Origin: Stigmatella aurantiaca
GTDB lineage: Bacteria > Myxococcota > Myxococcia > Myxococcales > Myxococcaceae
Assembly (NCBI RefSeq): GCF_900109545.1
Contig: NZ_FOAP01000003.1
Coordinates: 1-64,000, forward strand
DNA: 64,000 nt
Reading direction: 5' to 3'
In this document: piece by piece, positions 8,880 to 19,300 of the stretch
Numbering within the stretch: position 1 is the stretch's first letter
How the letters are laid out: each line of letters opens with the position of its first letter
Program-made: the position numbers and the translations under genes
The notes under the pieces: generated by a model
Database searches by the model: none
What the model was told of the DNA's origin: nothing
The model's input: only the letters and a program-made list of their open reading frames with translations

Positions 8880-8902
8880 CGGGCCACCCCATGCGTGGCC
8901 CG
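8880..8902 (+). terminator. GC hairpin after the kinase gene
   Basis: CGGGCCAC pairs with GTGGCCCG around a 7-base loop, directly after the kinase stop. There is no T run, so it may be a Rho-assisted or pausing structure rather than a classic terminator. It lies 29 bases before the next gene's start. Confidence 0.5.
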
Positions 8903-8930
8903 GCCCGCCCCGGATGGAGGGGGCTCCAAC

Positions 8931-9752
8931 ATGAAGAAGATGCTGGCAACGGTCATCGTGGCAAGCACCCTGGGCTGTGCGACCACCCGGGGCAGTGCGA
9001 CGGTGGAACCTGGCAAGGTGTACAAGGGCGCCAACGGCGAGTCCGTGGCGGTCGTCCCCCTCAAGGGCTCCACCGAGGGGGTGCAGTACCTCCTCTATGT
9101 GCAGGGCACGAAGAGCGAGTTCGATGGCAAGGCCCTGCCCCACGAGCTGAAGACGTGGAACAACAACCTGAACGAGACCTACTCGACCCAGTACGAGGGC
9201 CGTAACTGGAGCACGCTGGTCACCGGCGAGCACCGCGGCAGGAAGAGCAACGAGCTCTACGTCCCCAAGCGCAACAACGGCATCGACGTCGCCTACAACG
9301 AGCAGGCCAGCCAGGAGCTGAAGGGCAAGGACATCTACGCCCTGTACCGCAAGCAGCAGAAGGACGGGACGCTGACAAAGCTGTCCGCCTTCGACCGGCC
9401 GGCCAACGTGGCCGCTCAGGACAAGGAGTTCAACGAGGCGCTGACGGGCCTCAACCAGAAGTGCGGCACCTCGGTGAAGGCGTCCATCGATTGGAACGGC
9501 ATCACGGACGAGCTGCTGAAGAAGTACAGCGTCGCCTCCTTCTGCTCGAGCCCGCTCAGCGCGCTCCAGTCGCTGTGCGACGGCTCGCCAGTGAGCCAGA
9601 AGGTCATCGGCGCGAAGGTGAAGCAGGTGAGCTGCCAGTTCGGCCCGGAGATGAAGCTGGAGGTCCAGGACGGCGCCGTGAAGTGGACGACCGCCACCGA
9701 GGCCTCCAACCAGGAAGAGTTCGCCAAGGACTACTTCGAGAACAACCTCTAA
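8931..9752 (+). CDS. Hypothetical secreted lipoprotein
   Basis: This 273-residue protein has a lipoprotein signal (MKKMLATVIVASTLGC) and is otherwise soluble and rich in Asn, Lys and Gln. Cysteines in SFCSSPLSALQSLC and elsewhere suggest disulfides. The start has an excellent ribosome site (GGAGGGGG). It is followed 20 bases later by another secreted unknown of similar size, so the two probably act together. I do not recognise the family. Confidence 0.75.
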   Translation: MKKMLATVIVASTLGCATTRGSATVEPGKVYKGANGESVAVVPLKGSTEGVQYLLYVQGTKSEFDGKALPHELKTWNNNLNETYSTQYEGRNWSTLVTGEHRGRKSNELYVPKRNNGIDVAYNEQASQELKGKDIYALYRKQQKDGTLTKLSAFDRPANVAAQDKEFNEALTGLNQKCGTSVKASIDWNGITDELLKKYSVASFCSSPLSALQSLCDGSPVSQKVIGAKVKQVSCQFGPEMKLEVQDGAVKWTTATEASNQEEFAKDYFENNL

Positions 9753-9772
9753 CCGGAACCCCGAGCCCGTCC

Positions 9773-10582
9773 ATGAACTGTCGACATCTCCTCGCCGCGT
9801 CCGTCACCCTGCTGTCCAGCACCTCCTGGGCCATCGAGCCCCCCTGGGGGAAGGCGGAGAAGCTGAAGGAACTGCGCGCCCTCGAGCAAACCGTGGTCTG
9901 CACCGACAACCAGGGGCACTACGTGGTGGTTGCCCCCAAAGAGAGCAACTCCAAGCAGCTCTTCTACGGGGACGAGAAGACCCTCACCCAGGTCATCCCG
10001 GCGCCGTGGGGAATCTCCGGCAACAGCTTCCTGGAGCCCCGGTTCTTCAACAAGACCGCGAACTCCAATTTCCGCGGGCACGACATGCGCGTGTACTCGG
10101 CGGTCATCTCCGAGCCAGAGCAGAAGACGTGCTCGCTGCGCTGCGGAGAGAAGACCGTGCCGCTCACCTGGGTCGAGGCGGACAAGGCGCATGCGCTGCT
10201 TCTGAAGGCGAAGTACGAGCCGAACCCCCAGCAGTTCGAGCCCTATGCCCTGCTCCGGGATGCCCAGGGCAACTACTACCTGGTCGAGCGCGGCCTCCAG
10301 CCCGGAACCGAGAAGAGCTTCCGCGTCTACATGGGCCCCAAGGGCCGCCTGAAGAAGCAGGAGATGAAGGACATCGTCTCCGACTCCGAAGGCGAAATCT
10401 TCTCGACGAAGAAGGGCGAGCTGCGCCTGGTGGTGGACCGCGCGGCGACGCCCGTGTGGATCGAGAAGAAGCGCAAGGTGGAGCTGCGCGCGGTGCCCGT
10501 CTCCGAGAACCTGCCGCTGATCTACAACGAGCTGGGCGTGTATACGACGGCCCGTCTCGGCAACCCGTGTGACGACCAGTAA
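9773..10582 (+). CDS. Hypothetical secreted protein
   Basis: The 269-residue product has a signal peptide (MNCRHLLAASVTLLSSTSWA) and a soluble beta-rich body with four Cys, including CSLRCGEK near residue 115. No known domain is evident. It starts 20 bases after the preceding lipoprotein gene and its transcript ends at a strong hairpin shared with the convergent Ig-like gene. The pair may encode a surface or periplasmic complex; this is inference from spacing only. Confidence 0.72.
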   Translation: MNCRHLLAASVTLLSSTSWAIEPPWGKAEKLKELRALEQTVVCTDNQGHYVVVAPKESNSKQLFYGDEKTLTQVIPAPWGISGNSFLEPRFFNKTANSNFRGHDMRVYSAVISEPEQKTCSLRCGEKTVPLTWVEADKAHALLLKAKYEPNPQQFEPYALLRDAQGNYYLVERGLQPGTEKSFRVYMGPKGRLKKQEMKDIVSDSEGEIFSTKKGELRLVVDRAATPVWIEKKRKVELRAVPVSENLPLIYNELGVYTTARLGNPCDDQ

Positions 10583-10595
10583 CACCCGGTCCGGT

Positions 10596-10624
10596 CCGCG
10601 AGGGGGATACCGCTCCCCCCGCGG
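10596..10624. terminator. Bidirectional GC hairpin between convergent genes
   Basis: CCGCGaGGGGG pairs with CCCCCcGCGG around an 8-base loop. It lies exactly between the plus-strand gene ending at 10582 and the minus-strand gene ending at 10639, so it could serve both. Confidence 0.6.
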
Positions 10625-10638
10625 GGCCGGGGCTGCGG

Positions 10639-13600
10639 CTAGTTGGTGACCGTCATCACGCCCAGCTTGGTGGAGTCGAACACGAGCCCGTTGTTCGAGC
10701 CCGCGCCGTCCGTGTCGCAGTACGTCCAGTGCAGCCCGTTGTCGAAGCTGAACCGGTACGTATAGGAGTAGGTGCCCAGGGTTTGGGGGGCCGTGAACGC
10801 GCCGGAGAACTCGTCGTCGTTGCCCACCTGGGTGTTGTAGGTGGCGGGGAAGAACTGCCACGAGATGTGGCTGATGGGATTCGTCCCCGAGGTGCCATAG
10901 CCCACCTCGGCGAGGATTCCACCCGGATCGCCCGGCGTCTCCGTCACGCCCGCCTCGTAGAGCTGTCCGTAGATGGGCGGCGTCTGGGTGTTGCGCTGCA
11001 CCGAGATGGACGCCGGGAACTGGAGGTTGCAGAAATCCGCCTCCAGCGGGTCGGCGGTGGGCGAGGCGTCGTTGTTGCTTCCGGTGTACGTGAAGCCATC
11101 CACCACGGTCACCTCCGGGGTCTTCACGCTGGCGGGGTTGCTGAGCTTCACACTCACCCGCGCCACCACATCGAACGCGTTCTTCACGGCATCGCAGGTG
11201 GCGGACGTGGGGCTGACGGGGCCACATGGCACTGAAGGATTCGAGCCAAAGGTGGCCCGCAGCCCGGGCGAGAAGTCCGTTCCCGTAATGGTGACGCCAT
11301 TTCTGCCCGCGGAGGCTGCGCTGTTGTTGGGGGAGATCCCCGTCACCGAGAAGTACACCTCGTCGTTCGCGAGGCCTGGCGTCGCCGAGGGGTCCGCGCG
11401 GAAGTCCTCGCGGTTGTTGCCCGTATCGGCACTGTTGGGGGCCCGGGCAAACGTGGGCGCGGCGGTTCCAATCGTGGGCGTCGGGGTGAGCGCCGTCTGC
11501 GTGGCGTACATGGGCAGACCATTGAAGGCCGTGGCCACCGTGAGGGTTGCGCCCGCTGTGTCATGGCCCAACACATCGAGCAGGGTGCCCTGGGCAGAGA
11601 CCAGTTGAATGGTATCCCCGCCGCCCCGCTCCAGAGCGATGTCACGGGCCTTCACGTCCACCCCATTCACGAAGTTGGCGACACTGGTTATGTTGGCCGT
11701 AGTCGCGTCCGCGATGAGCAGGATGCCGTCCGCCGGGAAGCGCGTCCCCGCCGGGAGGACGAACTCGCCGTCCGTTTCCCCCGGTGCCAAGTCGCCGTCC
11801 GCGTTGAGGGTGCCTGCCCCGGTGCCCTTGCCCTCGATGTCGAGAATCTTCGCACCGCCAATCACCGAGCCACCAGGGCCCGCGAGTTCCACGAAGGTCC
11901 GGCCATCCTCGCCCGCAGGAGCATCCAGCATCACCTCGTTGATGACGGCCACCTTGCAGCTTCCATTGGCCGCGCCCGCGGTGTCCTGGACGCGTCCCGC
12001 GCGGCTGCCCGCCGGATAGAAGCTCACACACCAGTTCGTCGCCGTGTCGTTGGCCTCGGCCGTGAGGCTGCTCGGATCCAGCTGGGTGGAGCTGCCCGCG
12101 AAGCCCACGAAGGCGGTGGCCGTCAGTGGCGTGTTGGGGTTGGTGACGAAGGACTGGAAGTCCACCCGGTCCTCCAGGTGCGAGGGGACCTGGGCGTAGA
12201 GCTCCAGCTTGTCCCCCGTGTCCGCCAGCCCGAACGCCGTGCCCGGCGCGCCGTAGACGAAGCCCACGGTGGTGGGAATGGCGCCGGACGGGTTGGGAAT
12301 GCCCATGAGCACGCCCCCCGCCGAGATGATGACGGGCGTGCCCGCCGTCCCGTTCGGATCATTCTTCGCGCGGATGTTCACCTCTTCGTTGGCGGCGTTC
12401 CGGAAGACGTAGCCGTGCACGTCGAGGTCGGCGGCCGTGGTGTTGCGCAGTTCGATGAACTCCTCGCCCAGGGCCCGGAACTCACTGATGATGACATGGC
12501 CCTCCTGGACCACCGGGGGCACCGCCAGCTCCACCTGCACGCTGGCCGAGCGGCTGGAGTTGCCCGCCCCATCGAGCACCTTGAGCGCGAAGAAGTGGGC
12601 GCCCGGAGCCAGCCCCGTCACGGTGGCCGTCTCCGGCTGCCCGGCGGCCTGCGGCGCGGGGATGCTGACAAGGGTAGCGGCGGCGAACTGCGCCTCGGTG
12701 GTGATGTCCGTGGCCGCGTGGCGCAGCTCGTAGCTGGAGGCCGTGCCTTCCGTGCCGTCGTCCCCCACGGCCACCCAGGAAAGGGTCACACTGGAGGCGG
12801 AGTCCGCCGTGCCGCTGAGCACGGCCACGGCCGGCGAGAGGTCATCCTGCACCTGAAACGCCGTGCTCTTCACGGACGGTAGGCCCGGGGCGCTCGCTTC
12901 GAGCTCGAACGCCGTGCCCTCCTGGTCCACCGAGAGGCCGCTGAAGGAGGCCACGCCCTCCACGGGGGACACGGTCTTCGTGCCGCTCAGCACCGAGGCC
13001 GGGTTGCCCCCGGTCAGCGCCACCGTCACGGCGGGCTCCGAGACGGAGAGGGTGTTGCCGGACCCGTCCTGGAGGGACACCCGCACCTGCGCCAGCGAGG
13101 CGCGCACGGTGCCGTGAGCGGGCTGCTGCGAGAACACCAGCTTCGCCGGGGTGCCCGCGCCGACCGTCAGCGTGGCGCTGGCGTTGAACGCGCCATCCGT
13201 CACGCTCACCTGCTTCGTGCCCGCCGTCTTCAAGGTGGCGCTGAACACGTGCTGCCCCGCATCGCCCGAGGTGAAGGTGTAGGCCTCGGGAAGCGCGGCC
13301 TGCGCATCATCCGAGGAGAAGGACACGCTGCCCGTGTAGCCCGTCACCACGTTGCCGAAAGCGTCCCGCGCGCTGAGCGTCACGCTGAAGGAGGCCCCGG
13401 CGGTGGCCGTGCCAGGGCTGGAGAGCATCAGGCTCGCGGTGGGGCCCTCCGTCACGAAGAGGCTCTTGGTTTCCGTCAGCCCGGTGGCCCCGGTGTCCTG
13501 CACGGTGACCGACTGGGTGCCCGCGGTGTGCAGCACGAGCCCGGAGAACGTCTTCTTCCCCGCGTCCGCTGCGGTGAACGTGTAGTCCGCGGGCAGCGTC

Positions 13601-16032
13601 ACCTGGCCATCGCTGGAGCCGAAGCTCACCGTGCCCGTGTAGCCCGTGGCGATGTTCCCGCTGCCATCCCGGAGCGTGACCGTCACCGCGAAGGGGCTGC
13701 CCGCCTGAACGGGCGCCGAGGGCACCTCAAGCACCAGTTCCTCCACGGCGCCACTGCCCACCTCCACCGTCAGCTCATCCTGAAGTGAGGCCGCCTGCAC
13801 CGTCACCGTCTGCGCCCCCACCGTCCGGAGCACGACGTTGGTGAAGGCCTTGTGCCCCGCATCGCCCGGCGTGAAGGTGTAGTCCGGCGGCAGCGTCGCC
13901 TGGCCGTCCGTGGACGTGAAGTGCACCGTGCCCACGAAGCCGGTGGCCACGTTGTCGAACGCATCGAAGGCCTTCACCTCGACACTGCCCGGCACACCGG
14001 AGGTGACAGGGCCCACCAGGCCCACCAGATCCAGGCGGGCCGCGGCGGCGGGCTGAATGGAGAAAGGCTCGCTCTGCACCTCGGGCAGCGAGCCCGAAGA
14101 GGCCTTGAAGTGGTAGGTGCCCACCTTGTTGAGGACAAGGCCCGGGAAGGTCGCGATGCCAGCCACCGCGTTCACCGTCACCGGGGTGAACGGCGGCTCG
14201 TCCTCGGCCAGCCCGAGCGTCACCGCCAGCGTGGCGTTGCCCACCGTGTTGCCCGCCGCGTCCTGCAGGGCCACCTTCACGTCCGCCAGCGCCACCCCTG
14301 CGGTGCCATTTGCCGGCTGAACCGTGAAGGCCAGCTTCTCCACACTCGGATTACTGGTGGAGAACGCGCGCGAGGCCGAGCGCACGGCATTGCCCACGTT
14401 GTCCGTCACCTTCAGCGCGACATGGTAGGTGGTGCTTACCGCGAGCCCATTGACCAAGGCCTGTTCAGCGGTTCCCGGTGCCTTCGGCGCCTCGACGGCC
14501 ACCGGCGTGGCCGCCAAGAAGTCCGCCTCCGTTTGAATGGGAGCCGTGGAGTAGCGCAGCTCCTGGCTGGTGGCCGTGCCCAGCAGCCCATCATCGCCCA
14601 CGGCATTCCACTGGACGGTGAAGGAGGACGCCGTGGTGGTGCCCTGGGTGAGCACGGGCGTCGCTGGCGCCACATCATCCACGATGGTGAAGGAGGTGCT
14701 GCTCGCCTCCGTGAGCCCCAGCGCCTGGGCGGTCAGGGTGTACGTACCCTCCTGGGCAATGCTCAGGTTCGTGAAGGTGGCCACTCCCCCCACGGGCGCC
14801 ACCGTGGCGGTGCCGTCCAGCACGCCACTGGCCGGCGAGAGCGTCACGATGACCTGCTGCGTGGACGCCCCGGCGGTATTGCCATACGCGTCCGTCAGAG
14901 CAACCTGGACCGGGGACAAGGGCGCGCGCACGGAGTGCTGCCCAATGGCCTGGACGAAGGTGAGCCGGGCGGCCTCGCCGGGCTTCACGTCGATCTCCAC
15001 CTGCCCCTGGAGCGCCCCGTTCGCGGTGTCCACCACGCCGACCGTCTGGAGGCCCGCGCGCCGCAGCGACAGTCCCGCGAACGCCTTGCTTCCCTGATCC
15101 GTGTTCGAGAAGACGAGATCCGCCGGAATCACCGCCGTGGAGTCCGAGGTGACGATGCGCAGGGTCCCCGTGTAGTTCGTCGCCACGTTGTCGAACGCGT
15201 CGCGCAGCAGGACCTGGGCGCCCACCGCACTGCCCGCCGCCGTGTCCGGCGGCAGGCCCGTCAGCTCCACCACGGAGGCGGCCGCGGGCACCACCTGGAA
15301 GGAGGGGCTCTCCACGGAGAGCGTGTTCAGCTTCGCCCGGAGCGAATACTCACCCGTCCGCTCGATGACCAGTTCCGTGAAGCGCGCCACGCCGTCCACC
15401 GCGTTGACCTCCACGGTCCCCTTCAGCGCGGAGGAAGGTCCCGAGGCCACCTCCACCTTGACCCGGGCCGTCGCCCCGCGAATCACCGCGCCCGCCTCAT
15501 CCTGGAGCTGTACCTCCAGCGGCTGAATCGGAGAGCCCGCCACGCCCCCGAGGCCCGTGCCCTGGAGGGCGAGCTTCGAGATCTGCGGGGCCGACGGGAC
15601 AATGAACTGCACCGTCGGCGCGCGGCCCAGCAGCACGGGCTTTCCGCTGGCCTCCACCTGCGCCGTCACCTGCTTCGGCCCCGCCACGCGGGACACCAGC
15701 TTCGACACCATCACGCCCTTCTCATCCGTCATGCCCGAGGGCGGCAAGAAGGTGTGGCCCTCACCGGAGGCCTGGAGCGTCACCTGTCGCTCCGGCAGCG
15801 GCATGCCATCGCTCTTGAGCACGGTGACGGTGACGGTGACTTCGTCCTGGCCGTCGGCCCGTACGTTCGTGGCGCGATCCACCTCCACCGTGGAGCGATC
15901 CACATCCGGCAGGTCCCGGCTGGGGGGCGGCGGCCGGGGGGGCGTGGTTTCACTCGAGCAGCCAGACGCCAGCCCCAGCACGAGCGCGCCCAGCGCGAGG
16001 CACCAGCGGAATGAAAGGAAATGAGATGCCAT
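10639..16032 (-). CDS. Giant Ig-like repeat surface lipoprotein with lamin-tail domains
   Basis: The 1797-residue product starts with a lipoprotein signal (Cys25 in LGLASGCSS). Residues ~40-1170 are a tandem array of bacterial Ig-like (Big_1/invasin-type) domains, recognisable by repeated phrases such as YTGTVSFGSSDGQVTLP and AGLTVSFTNL-type turns, with two fibronectin-III-like modules (TVQWNAVGDDG, TLSWVAVGDDG). Two lamin-tail domains follow (IISEFRALGEEFIELRN near 1180; AVINEVMLD near 1358), then an IPT/TIG domain (GISPNNS to GTDFSPG, about 1563-1640) and a unique C-terminus. It is probably a fibrous outer-surface protein in adhesion or matrix. The ATG at 16032 has a GAGG site; upstream extension is not supported. 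Confidence 0.85.
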   Translation of the reverse strand: MASHFLSFRWCLALGALVLGLASGCSSETTPPRPPPPSRDLPDVDRSTVEVDRATNVRADGQDEVTVTVTVLKSDGMPLPERQVTLQASGEGHTFLPPSGMTDEKGVMVSKLVSRVAGPKQVTAQVEASGKPVLLGRAPTVQFIVPSAPQISKLALQGTGLGGVAGSPIQPLEVQLQDEAGAVIRGATARVKVEVASGPSSALKGTVEVNAVDGVARFTELVIERTGEYSLRAKLNTLSVESPSFQVVPAAASVVELTGLPPDTAAGSAVGAQVLLRDAFDNVATNYTGTLRIVTSDSTAVIPADLVFSNTDQGSKAFAGLSLRRAGLQTVGVVDTANGALQGQVEIDVKPGEAARLTFVQAIGQHSVRAPLSPVQVALTDAYGNTAGASTQQVIVTLSPASGVLDGTATVAPVGGVATFTNLSIAQEGTYTLTAQALGLTEASSTSFTIVDDVAPATPVLTQGTTTASSFTVQWNAVGDDGLLGTATSQELRYSTAPIQTEADFLAATPVAVEAPKAPGTAEQALVNGLAVSTTYHVALKVTDNVGNAVRSASRAFSTSNPSVEKLAFTVQPANGTAGVALADVKVALQDAAGNTVGNATLAVTLGLAEDEPPFTPVTVNAVAGIATFPGLVLNKVGTYHFKASSGSLPEVQSEPFSIQPAAAARLDLVGLVGPVTSGVPGSVEVKAFDAFDNVATGFVGTVHFTSTDGQATLPPDYTFTPGDAGHKAFTNVVLRTVGAQTVTVQAASLQDELTVEVGSGAVEELVLEVPSAPVQAGSPFAVTVTLRDGSGNIATGYTGTVSFGSSDGQVTLPADYTFTAADAGKKTFSGLVLHTAGTQSVTVQDTGATGLTETKSLFVTEGPTASLMLSSPGTATAGASFSVTLSARDAFGNVVTGYTGSVSFSSDDAQAALPEAYTFTSGDAGQHVFSATLKTAGTKQVSVTDGAFNASATLTVGAGTPAKLVFSQQPAHGTVRASLAQVRVSLQDGSGNTLSVSEPAVTVALTGGNPASVLSGTKTVSPVEGVASFSGLSVDQEGTAFELEASAPGLPSVKSTAFQVQDDLSPAVAVLSGTADSASSVTLSWVAVGDDGTEGTASSYELRHAATDITTEAQFAAATLVSIPAPQAAGQPETATVTGLAPGAHFFALKVLDGAGNSSRSASVQVELAVPPVVQEGHVIISEFRALGEEFIELRNTTAADLDVHGYVFRNAANEEVNIRAKNDPNGTAGTPVIISAGGVLMGIPNPSGAIPTTVGFVYGAPGTAFGLADTGDKLELYAQVPSHLEDRVDFQSFVTNPNTPLTATAFVGFAGSSTQLDPSSLTAEANDTATNWCVSFYPAGSRAGRVQDTAGAANGSCKVAVINEVMLDAPAGEDGRTFVELAGPGGSVIGGAKILDIEGKGTGAGTLNADGDLAPGETDGEFVLPAGTRFPADGILLIADATTANITSVANFVNGVDVKARDIALERGGGDTIQLVSAQGTLLDVLGHDTAGATLTVATAFNGLPMYATQTALTPTPTIGTAAPTFARAPNSADTGNNREDFRADPSATPGLANDEVYFSVTGISPNNSAASAGRNGVTITGTDFSPGLRATFGSNPSVPCGPVSPTSATCDAVKNAFDVVARVSVKLSNPASVKTPEVTVVDGFTYTGSNNDASPTADPLEADFCNLQFPASISVQRNTQTPPIYGQLYEAGVTETPGDPGGILAEVGYGTSGTNPISHISWQFFPATYNTQVGNDDEFSGAFTAPQTLGTYSYTYRFSFDNGLHWTYCDTDGAGSNNGLVFDSTKLGVMTVTN

Positions 16033-16380
16033 ACACGCCTCGGAGAGAAGGGAATCCCGCGCGTGAATCCGGCGCGGCAACGTTCGTTTTTTACCTGACA
16101 TGGCAACCGGGCAGGAACACCTACAGGGGCGTTTCCGGCGCGGGAGGGGCCGAGAATTCGGGCCCATCCAAGCTCTCGCGGAATTTTCCGTGAGCAGGGC
16201 AATCTGGAGGCAGACCTCAGCCCTTGAGCGCTCGCCTGTCTGCCCTCCACACCTTCAACCGTGTCAGCCCACCGCTTCGCGCCACGTCAGGGGCGGCACG
16301 CGAAAACCGCGCGCGGACCCGGCGTTGTACGGCCTGAAGGGAGGCCATCCCGCGTCATCCGTTCTTCAGAGGGCTCCGCC
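16033..16380. other. Divergent intergenic region
   Basis: This 348-base gap separates the minus-strand Ig-like gene from the plus-strand RNA-processing gene and must carry both promoters. I see a T6 tract near 16088 and GGCAAC repeated about 30 bases apart (around 16076 and 16106). No clear -35/-10 or sigma54 element could be assigned. Confidence 0.4.
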
Positions 16381-19300
16381 ATGTCTCACGAGCGCTTCAC
16401 CCCCAGCCGCGAGGTCTACCACCGCATCCGCTGGGATCCCCGGCTCGATGCCCGTGAGTTCGTCATCGGCTACGACGCCCACTCCGGCGAGATGGAGGAA
16501 GTGCCCTTCGCGGCCTTCGTTCCCGATGGAGAGATTCCCTGGCACCGCGTCTGGTACTTCCGCCGGGGCCCTGAGCGGGTGTGGGACCGGAAGAGCCGCA
16601 CCGATGTGCTGGCCGAGCTCGCCGCAGGCCCGGCAACGTCCTCGGCTTCCGCCCCTCCCCCGGCCGAAGCCGCGCCTGCCTTCACACCGATTCCCGCGTA
16701 CCGGTATGACGCGCACGCGGAAGCCTGGTGTGAAGACGTCCCCCCGGACACGGTGGACACCGAAGCCCTCCCTTCGCCGGAGGCGCTCACCGTGGCCACC
16801 TTCAACGTCCTCTTCGATCTCTACGACGCGGAGTTGATCGACACCCGGCGGCGCATCCCGGCGGCCCTCTCCCTGCTGCGCTCGGTCGACGCCGACCTCA
16901 TCGCCTTGCAGGAAGTCACCGAGCCCTTTCTCCGAGTGCTCCTCGCGACGCCGTGGATCCGCGAGCACTACTTCCTCTCGGACGGACCGGTGTCCGCCAC
17001 CGTCAAACCCTACGGCCAGCTCCTCCTGTCCCGGTTCCCCTTCGCCTCCCTGCGCCAGTGCGTCTTCACCCGGGACAAGCGGGTGATCGCCGGGGAGCTC
17101 CGGTTGAAGGGCGGCCCCCTGTGGGTGGCCACGCCTCACCTGACGAGCAACCGCACCGCCTCGCCGGACAGTGCGCGCGCGGCCCAGCTGCGGACAATCG
17201 TCGATTGGGCGAATGCCCTGGGCCCGGAAGCTCCCGATGTGGTGCTCGCGGGGGACTTCAACCTCGGCGAGGACACGTCCGCGGCACAGGCCTTCGCCCA
17301 GGAAGGGTTCGTGGATGTCTGGCCCCTGCTGCGGCCCGAGGAGCCTGGGTTCACGTTCGACCCGGAGCGGAATGCGCTGGCCACGGCGATGACCGTCACC
17401 GGCCGGCGCCAGCGGCTGGACCGGGTGCTCGTGCGCTCCCGTTCGGGACGGCTCACGCCTCGCACCGTGTCGCTCTTTGGAGAGACGCCCCTGCCCCCAC
17501 CCGAGGCGCCCGCGGGAGGCCCCCTCTTCACGTCGGATCACTTCGGGGTGCGCTGTGTGCTGCGCCTGGATGAACCCCGCGTGCCCCCTCCCCCGCCTGC
17601 CCTCTCCCGGGCGCTCTCGGCGGCTCCCGTGCACGAGTCGGCCGTGGTGCTCATCCCCCCGGAGGGGCAGTGGGGCCCCCTCCAGGCCCTGCGCGCCCAG
17701 CATGACCGGAACTACCAGCGGTGGATGCCGCATGTGACGCTGCTCTATCCGTTCATCCCCGAAGAGCACTTCCTGGAGGCCGAGGCGCTCATCGAGGAGG
17801 CGCTGCGGTCCGTCACTCCCTTCCAGGTGACCCTCACGGGCTTCGACTTCTTCGAGCACCGCGCCAGCGTGACCGCCTGGCTCCAGCCCGAGGACCAGCC
17901 TCACGGCGCCTTGAAGTCCCTGCAAGCCGCGCTCGAGGCCGCGCTCCCTCACTGTGATGAGCAAGGCCGCAAGTCCGAACGCGGCTTCACGCCCCATCTG
18001 AGTGTCGGCCAGCTTCCCCGCTCGGCCCCCGCGGACATCCGGCAGACGCTCTCCACCTGGGAGCAGGACTGGCGTCCCCTCTCGTTCGAAGTCCGCGAGG
18101 TCTGTCTGATCAGCCGCCGGGGCAACGGTCCTTTCGCGGTGAGACGGCGCGTGGCGCTCGGAGGTGCCCGCCACCCCACCGCCCAGCCGCACACCACCCT
18201 CCACGAAGTCCTGTCCGCGCGAGGGGAACTGGATTCCGGCGAGGCCTCCCAGGCACACGCTCAGGCCGTGAAGCACCTGGAGGCGGTGTGCGCCCGGCTG
18301 GGCGTGGCGCTGTACCCCTATGGCTCGTTCCGGATGGGAATGAGCCGTCCCGGCAGCGACGTGGACGCGGTGGCCATCGGCCCCGCGCGCCTGTCCCGTG
18401 AAGACTTCGCCCAGGCCCTCCTCCAAGCGCTCTCGCAGGAGACGGGCAGCGAGGGCGCCCGCTTCATCGCGGATGCCGCCCTCCCGCTGGTGAAGCTGTC
18501 CCTCGATGGCGTGCCGTTCGACGTGTCCTATGCGAGCCGCCCCGAGGACGCAGCGCCCTGTCCCCCCTCGGAGCTGCTGGTCCGGTACGGCGAGCGGCTG
18601 GATCCCGAGGGGTTCCGCTCCCTCACGGGCTGGGCGGACACGGAGGCGCTGCTGGGCTGTGCCGGGCCCGAGGGCCCCGAGCGCGAGCGGTTCCGGACCG
18701 TGCTGCGGGCCGTCAAGGCCTGGGCGAAGGCGCGCGGCGTCTACTCGCATGCGCTGGGCTATCTGGGAGGCTTCTCCTGGGCCGTGCTGGTGGCCTGGGC
18801 CTGTCTGCGCGCTCCCCGGGAGTCCTCCCGCTCAGAGGAGCAGCTGCTCGCGTACTTCTTCGAGATGTTCGCGGCCTGGCCGTGGCCCCTGCCCGTCACC
18901 CTCACGCCGGGGACCGCGCGGTACACCCCGGAGGGGAAGCGCGACCTGATGCCCGTGGTGGCGCCCGCGCTGCCTCCCCGCAACACCGCGCGCAACGTGT
19001 CGCGCTCGACGCTCCGCGTGCTTCGTGACGAGTTCGCTCGCGCCAGCGAAGTGCTGCGGCGGGCCCGGAGCGAGGGCACGGCGGAGGCTTGGGAAGCCCT
19101 GTTCGCGCCCGTGGACGTCTCCCGGCAGATGCCCGCCCGCGTGGTGGTCTCCATCGAGGCCGAGTCGCCCGAGGACCGGCAGGTGGCCGCGGGCTGGGTG
19201 CTCGGGCACCTCACGGCCCTGGTGTACCGGCTGGAGGGAGATCGCCGGCTCTTTCTGCGGCCCTTTCCCCCCGCGCAGCCCGAGGGCCCCTTCCTCGTGG

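Noticed and set aside
13852-16014. Long plus-strand frame opposite the Ig-like gene
   Set aside because: Arg/His/Gly-rich shadow without domains; the minus-strand frame encodes a coherent repeat protein.
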